DNA of 64,000 nt from the NCBI RefSeq assembly GCF_036227605.1, contig NZ_CP109487.1:7861001-7925000 (forward strand), given 5' to 3'. The stretch is from Streptomyces sp. NBC_01439 (lineage in GTDB: Bacteria; Actinomycetota; Actinomycetes; Streptomycetales; Streptomycetaceae). Of the stretch, positions 63,135-64,000 are shown in pieces. Position 1 is the first letter of the stretch; each line of letters opens with the position of its first letter. The notes below the pieces were generated by a model. It was not told where the DNA came from. It worked only from the letters and a program-made list of their open reading frames with translations, and searched no databases. Both the position numbers and the translations under genes were made by a program.

Positions 63135-64000
<866 letters not shown>

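Overview
The window is GC-rich, high-coding-density DNA typical of a Streptomyces chromosome. Support comes from GTG starts, AGGAGG-type ribosome sites, bioFBAD, ureABCFGD, MurT-GatD, a WhiJ-type XRE/DUF397/ATPase trio, DUF5999, SchA/CurD and a cobalamin riboswitch in front of metE. No rRNA, tRNA or CRISPR array was found.

Layout: 1-3760 is the end of a phage-derived integrated element (terminase small and large subunits, HNH endonuclease, tyrosine integrase); no capsid genes follow the terminase. 3909-7113 holds an SGNH hydrolase and two CNNM/CorC-type membrane proteins. 7320-12525 holds a GNAT enzyme and biotin synthesis (bioDAB divergent from bioF; BioB has a Cys-rich tail). 12606-14827 holds the WhiJ-type trio and a VOC protein. 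15140-19704 is the urease operon ureABCFGD without ureE. 19886-27546 holds a secreted S33 peptidase, an acyltransferase, a 52-residue membrane protein, a CtaG-like protein, phosphofructokinase, the lipid II amidation pair murT-gatD and peptide deformylase. 27693-31627 holds a TetR regulator divergent from an acyl-CoA dehydrogenase, a zinc-ribbon membrane protein, an SRPBCC protein, DUF5999 and a 30-codon ORF with a strong ribosome site.

31627-36966 holds an AfsR-like ATPase without a DNA-binding domain, a fibronectin-III lipoprotein with a DasR-like site upstream, a small membrane protein and a secreted propeller-like protein. 37144-45502 looks like an organosulfur scavenging locus: three flavin monooxygenases (one a deletion pseudogene), a cytoplasmic arylsulfate sulfotransferase-like protein, a sulfonate-type ABC transporter and a divergent XRE-cupin regulator. 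The intergenic region in front of the regulator carries 14-bp tandem repeats and a 31-bp near-palindrome. 45486-49355 encodes one giant XRE-nSTAND-WD40 protein.

49506-57135 holds secreted or anchored proteins and a small aromatic-polyketide-like set: O-methyltransferase, acyl carrier protein, SchA/CurD protein and FAD hydroxylase. The SchA/CurD and hydroxylase genes are divergent as in spore pigment (whiE-type) loci, but no ketosynthase or chain-length factor lies between them or anywhere in the window. 57360-60073 is a cobalamin riboswitch and metE. The right end has a TetR regulator, a secreted metallo-hydrolase with a discoidin domain, and a serine beta-lactamase-fold hydrolase cut by the window edge.

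The strongest candidates for something undescribed are the ketosynthase-less polyketide-like set, the repeat-rich operator region of the organosulfur locus, and the cysteine-rich BioB tail.
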